Shown piece by piece: positions 59,201 to 64,000 of a stretch of DNA of 64,000 nucleotides. Within the stretch, counting starts at the first letter, position 1. The number at the start of each line of letters is the position of its first letter. The notes under the pieces were generated by a model that saw nothing but the letters and a program-made list of their open reading frames with translations, was not told where the DNA came from and made no database searches. The stretch spans positions 20,398,001 through 20,462,000 of the forward strand of contig OZ316897.1 of the NCBI GenBank assembly GCA_973895155.1, given 5' to 3'. The position numbers and the translations under genes were made by a program. This DNA comes from Marsupella aquatica. Its lineage: Eukaryota; Marchantiophyta.

Positions 59201-59640
59201 CATTTGACTAGTAACCTATTTTCCCACCTACTCCTTGAACATGGCGACACTGTACACACTGCATAATTGCAGCTTGGATAAGTGCATTGAGTACTGTACT
59301 TCACAAAGGATAAGTGCATTTGACTGGTAACCTATTTTCCCACCGACTCTCTGCAAATGGCCATATACACTATAGTAAAAGAAAGTTATCGAAAATAAAA
59401 ATCTCACAGTGCATGATTGCAGCCTGGATAAGTGCACTGTTATGCCTTACTTTACAATGATAAAGTGCATCTGACTGGTAACCTATTTTCCCTCCTGCCC
59501 TTGAGAATGGCCATACAGTACACCGTGGATTAAGTGCATTGTAGATAAGTGCATTAAGTGCTTTCTTCAACCCAAATATGCAGATTTTATGGGTGCATCT
59601 CGGCCTCTACTAAACTGCCAATATGTAAGTGCATTTTCAT
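59201..59640. repeat. Cluster of pogo/Tigger-like terminal repeats
   Basis: Three direct copies, about 110-150 bp apart, contain GGATAAGTGCA, then GACT(A/G)GTAACCTATTTTCCC and an ATGGC(C/G)A end. GATAAGTGCATT-like words appear about seven times. The third copy starts CAGTACACCGTGGATTAAGT, which resembles, from memory, the CAGT...GGATAAnT termini of pogo/Tigger DNA transposons. No transposase is visible, so these would be non-autonomous or nested remnants. Family assignment is tentative. Confidence 0.6.
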
Positions 59641-62600
59641 ATATAACTTTTCACACATTTGTTCGTTAGTGCAACTGTACAGGAAAAAGCAGTCATTGAT
59701 AAATGCTGCTGATCTGCTGATGACTGTTTCGTAGACTCATCCCTGTTTAAAGCAGTAAGAGGACTTTGGGTATGAGTAGTCAGATGTGTGTGACCGAGTG
59801 TGTGGTCGACCTGACAACACTGTGCAAAAGCTATTTTCCATGGAATTATTGGGAAGTGCATACCGTGCACACATGGGGAAGTTAATCAACGATACAGTGC
59901 GTCTAAACTCTAAGCCACCCAGTTTAATATCTACCTGTCCCAACTTTTTTGTCTTGAACGATTACACAAAATTTGATGAAGTGTAACATCATACAATGAA
60001 CTGGCAGCCCACCAGGGACGACAAAACCCCAAACCCCAAACCTGTCCTAACTTTCAACCGAACTGTCACCTCGGCTTTCACCTACTCTCTCTGCCCTCTC
60101 CTAAACTAGACTACAGGCATTACATTCTATTCATCCTGAGCCGTAGCCAATCTTGAATAGGGTCTCTTGCAACCCGTTGCAGGACGGTGATTGACAAGTC
60201 AAGAATGCATCCGAAGCAAATGACTGTCATGTCAATCTACAGACTCTTTGAGGTGGATTGGATTGCATCTTCCCCAGGTACAATTTTTACAGGACATTCA
60301 AGTATAGCAACAGAAACTTGATCTAAAGAGAAAAGGAGCAAGGTATTTTTAAAGGGAGCTTCATTGCCGAGTCTGTACAAGTCTACTCAAAACACACTTA
60401 TTTAGATTTAGACTAGTCAGAGTGCAGCTTAACTACAATGGAAGAGGTGATACACACTAAATCATATATGGCTCACTACAACGGTTGAAGAACTTCCAAA
60501 CTTGCCTCGTCTCTTGGTGACTGGGTGACTCGGTGGGTCGGGGAGAAGTGAAGCGAAGAACTTATCATCGTTGACCGCATTGGAAAGTTCTCGAAGGTGT
60601 GGACATGATCGTCTGACAGTGGCTCGCATGGATCAGTACTTGCTACCGTATTGATCCGGGCCGGGCCTCATCATTACGTCAAGAAATCACACACGCCGGA
60701 TCCATCCGTGACCACTTTTGAAGCGAATGATGATTGATAGACAATCTGAGGAGAGACTGTCGGTGCCGTGTCTTTGCCGCTCAGACATATATGTATGGTT
60801 CCTCTGCTTCTGTACAGTAATGTCTTCTCTTTTTCTTCCTTGTTGTGAATTGTTTATTCACGTATCCAGAGCATTCTCTTCAATTTCCTCCTCTGTGAAT
60901 TCATCATAAATTTATTCAAAGCAGGTCAGAAGAACGTACATCAATCAACATAATATGTACGTACACTCTAATTTATTCATGGTTGAATTCCTGATTGACC
61001 TGATTTGTGCATTGTTTCTGGAGTAAGTAATAATTTCGACGATTGCAAGTCATTAACAAGGACTTACTAAAATGCGGTACAATACTACTGACATTGAAAC
61101 AAAACTAATAAAAGTAGATTTGAAGATAATTGATGTGAAAAGGTGTGCCTAGATTAACTATCTGCCCTTTCCTTTCCATTGCCCAACACTGTCATCTGCC
61201 TCCCTCCATTTCAGACAGTCCGTCTATGGAGGGTGAAGTTAGTGTAAAAAGAAAGGATTGATCTATGAATATAAAGTAAATTCGGGCTTAAAAGAAGACC
61301 TCAGAAAGTAAAGTAGAATCCATACACTCCGGACGATCTTTGGAAATACACAGCAAAAGCAAATGGCACGAGCCAGGGCGGCTAAAATTTTGGCATGGTC
61401 CACAGATCGACCAGAAAAGTAATATGGCACGAGCCAGTGAGGGTGGCTACAGTAACAGCATGCTCCACATACCAGAAGAGTTTCAGCGTCCAGCCGAAGT
61501 CTACGGTAGAGATTCTGTGGCCAAGACAGATTGAGTGCCTGAGCCAACCATCTACTAAAGGCGTCCTTAACTTACGTAAGTTCCACAGATGGGGCCTAAA
61601 TTTTTCTTTCAGGCGGGCCTTCAGGTATCCGATTTATGATGTTTGTTTTAGGTTGAGCCTCATTTACTTACATACCCTGAGCCCCACATCTCAGGCCCAA
61701 AATTTTCCAGATGCTGCAATCTCAGGTGTACATGAATATGGTTTGAAGAGAAATTGAGTCAAACTGTTTATAGCAGGGGGGTCCCAATGGGTTGGGTTTA
61801 AGATTCTGGAGATCAAGCTTGTAAATGGGGTTGACGTCTTGTAAGCCGAGAATTGCAATGCTAAAAGTATGCAACATAGACTACAAAAAATTCTGCCAGT
61901 TGGTTCAGATAGACTTCACGAAGAGGGCAGGAAGTTGTCTTTAGGGTCCCACCGTTGAGATTGAGCCCCAGTTGATTCTAAAATACGGTCTTGATTTTGG
62001 TTGTTTTTTTGTGTTTCAAAAGTCAGCGATTTCGTGATGTTGAGATGCTTTTCAAGAATTGATCAAATGGCCAGGACATGCTTTCCAGGTTGAATTCAAA
62101 AAAAAATGTGCAGATATATCGTACCTGGGAGAAGATATTACTGGTCAGAACTTTTACAAAACTTTACAGACTTGTTATTTCCTGAAAACAGTAACGACGA
62201 CATTTGGAAAGTTAACAGTTTCGATTGTAGATTTCATGCAAGGTAGAGCATGCCTTGTGTCTTCATGCAAGGTTGAGGAAGACACAAGGCATGCTCAAAT
62301 TTTGCAATCTTTACTGGTTCCTCGGTAATTTTAAAACAAGAGGAATGCTCGGAGGAAGGGCCTTCATTTTCCAAGGCTGAAACTATCAAAATTCATTGAC
62401 ACTAATGAGCGTCACAGTAAAAGTCAGGTTAGGGAACCAAACTCATGCTTGAGAACCTTGAGTAGCTGGAGAACATATTAGAACCTTTGTTTTTTGGTCA
62501 TCCTGCCATTTAAAGAGTAATCTCAACTTCTCAAATCTCAAGCTAACTACCTGGCAACGCTCGTGGAGCATCTCAGATTGGGCAGGAAACCTTGTAAGCC

Positions 62601-64000
62601 ATGAGGCTCCACGATCACGTTCCATGACAGAGGCTCATTATTGTTGACCAGCCATCCATCCTTCTACAGGATTGACGAGCCTAAGTAACAAGTGGCAGCA
62701 GACTAAACAATATTGTAGTTAGCATGAAAACAATGTCCCATCGTCCTTGGCCCATCTTGCATTGCATGGCTTTGTCAGGGCAGCTTGGGCTGGAGCTCAC
62801 ACGGGATGTGTCGAGCTTGTTGGCGGTTGTGTGTTCACCAGTACAGTACTAAGAAGAAGAATTGTTAATAATCAAGTATAAGTGTTATAACTGGTTAAAA
62901 ATGACGGCCGGGTCGTTTTTAGTCGAAAGTACAATAGTTTTCAAGGGGTCCTCGGTTCAACAGTACGTGGTGGTAGCGTCTTTCCCATGGGACATCAAGG
63001 TCTGAATGTGTGGCTGAGAGATAAGCATCAACCAACGAATTTTCTGCATGTTAATTTAACGCTGCAGACAATTACCGTAATACGGTCCTCCGCCCAACGA
63101 ATGCATGTGAGGATCTGAAGAGAAGTTACTTATTTACTCTAAAATCACAATTATCAGCGTTGACAATTTTAGTATAGTGCGCAACGTGTTGACGGTGGCG
63201 TATTGTGTCGCTGTTCAGGACAAAACAGGATTATTCTGCCGTCTCAGTTCTTCTAATCTCATGACAGAATTTAATTTTAATTGCTATTGACCTTGGTCCG
63301 GTTCTAGTAGAGGACACCACGAGACTGTCTCATTTGATTTCAACTGATGAGCAAGGAATCTAGCTATAGATCGTGGACAGTAAGGGGTAGAAGAAATTAA
63401 AGAACTCCAGACAAATCAAACACGCAATGTCTGTTCTGTCTCCCGTGAGAACTTATATATTAAGCTGGATTAGAAGGCAAGATAGAACATGCAATGAAAG
63501 AGACTCGACCTCTGTAAATTACTGAGGCTCCAATACAGTAACTTATTATCCAATGCCCATTAAACAGCTTCATGTTTTAGCCCTTCTGTAAACATCTCAG
63601 AATGATTTGCAATTTTGTGGATAGATCTCATAATTGGATATCCACTGCAACAGTTGGCCTGCCCAAAGACAACAATTTGAATTGTCGATTTACCCAGTTA
63701 AGAGCTCTAATTTCTTTTGCTAGTCTTGGACCAATTGCGTATTGACCAGCTGGTCACGATTATAAGTTAGAAGTTCCTTTTCCTCTTACTCTCTTTTCAC
63801 AGGAGGTTACATACGTTCCCTCCATTTCGATTATCTTTGGCTGTTCTTTTGGTTATGTCCCTGGCTTCTCGATCGAAGCAAGTTGACTTGCTACGAACTA
63901 TCGTAGGAAGTCTGTATAATTATGGTCCAGATTCATGCATGGTTTAGGTGAGCAAGCAGGTTTAGTTGACTGCAATGCCGTAATTAAAGTCCAGTACAGA
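59641..64000. other. Gene-free stretch to the window end
   Basis: No protein family recognised. ATGGCACGAGCCAG is repeated at about 61362 and 61424, and a perfect hairpin lies at 62246-62296 (listed separately). Sequence near 63790-64000 could belong to a gene outside the window, but I cannot support that. Confidence 0.4.
62246..62296. repeat. Perfect 19-bp inverted repeat with 13-nt loop
   Basis: GAGCATGCCTTGTGTCTTC (62246-62264) and its exact reverse complement GAAGACACAAGGCATGCTC (62278-62296) flank a 13-nt loop. The loop side repeats TCATGCAAGGT, which also precedes the left arm. This is a strong hairpin on either strand. Confidence 0.95.

Noticed and set aside
1-64000. CRISPR arrays, rRNA genes and bacterial-type operons
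   Set aside because: No regularly spaced short direct repeats, rRNA cores or tightly packed co-directional genes are present; the gene structure is clearly that of a plant nucleus.

Overview
The window is nuclear DNA of a land plant. Genes are split by introns with GT/AG borders, encoded proteins have chloroplast or secretory targeting signals, and the spaces between genes are long, AT-leaning and full of retrotransposon debris. The best clue to lineage is a predicted immune receptor at 13489-19022 in which an alpha/beta hydrolase is joined to an NB-ARC and a leucine-rich repeat domain. This HNL class is described mainly from liverworts such as Marchantia, so a liverwort or near relative is the best guess. 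That is inference, not proof.

Layout: 1-1135 holds an EDM2-like PHD zinc-finger coding stretch (minus strand, interrupted by a stop). 1136-12000 is repeat-rich: short tandem duplications, a GACGTCC-rich block, a frameshifted plant-transposon-type protein, the 3' end of a Ty1/copia element with its LTR, two oppositely oriented pieces of one retroelement, and 151-bp tandem repeats next to a tRNA-like (SINE-like) sequence. 13489-19022 is the five-exon HNL gene. 19023-26340 has no recognisable gene but holds a foldback element and a MITE-like element with G-run ends. 27434-29965 is an intronless RHD3/SEY1 (atlastin-type ER GTPase). 31452-32603 (minus) is an intronless plastid glyoxalase I with a twin-arginine-like second targeting segment. 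34211-34830 is a four-copy tandem repeat, followed by 35569-44610, a 17-exon condensin subunit CAP-D2. 46262-47320 and 51800-52852 (both minus) are two copies of a secreted ferritin-like protein resembling fungal LsdA proteins, in duplicated blocks separated by a copia reverse-transcriptase remnant. 53740-64000 has no supportable gene, but holds a pogo/Tigger-like repeat cluster and a perfect short hairpin.

The genes do not form an operon or pathway; they are independent plant loci. The least expected observation is that the roughly 500-670 bp before the RHD3 start codon and before the CAP-D2 start codon are collinear and clearly related, although the two genes are not. Other points of interest are the HNL receptor, the possible fungal origin of the ferritin-like pair, and the possible thylakoid-lumen targeting of the glyoxalase.

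Exon borders were assigned by eye from splice consensus, reading phase and protein-family continuity. For both multi-exon genes all joins keep the frame, but none has been tested against transcripts.
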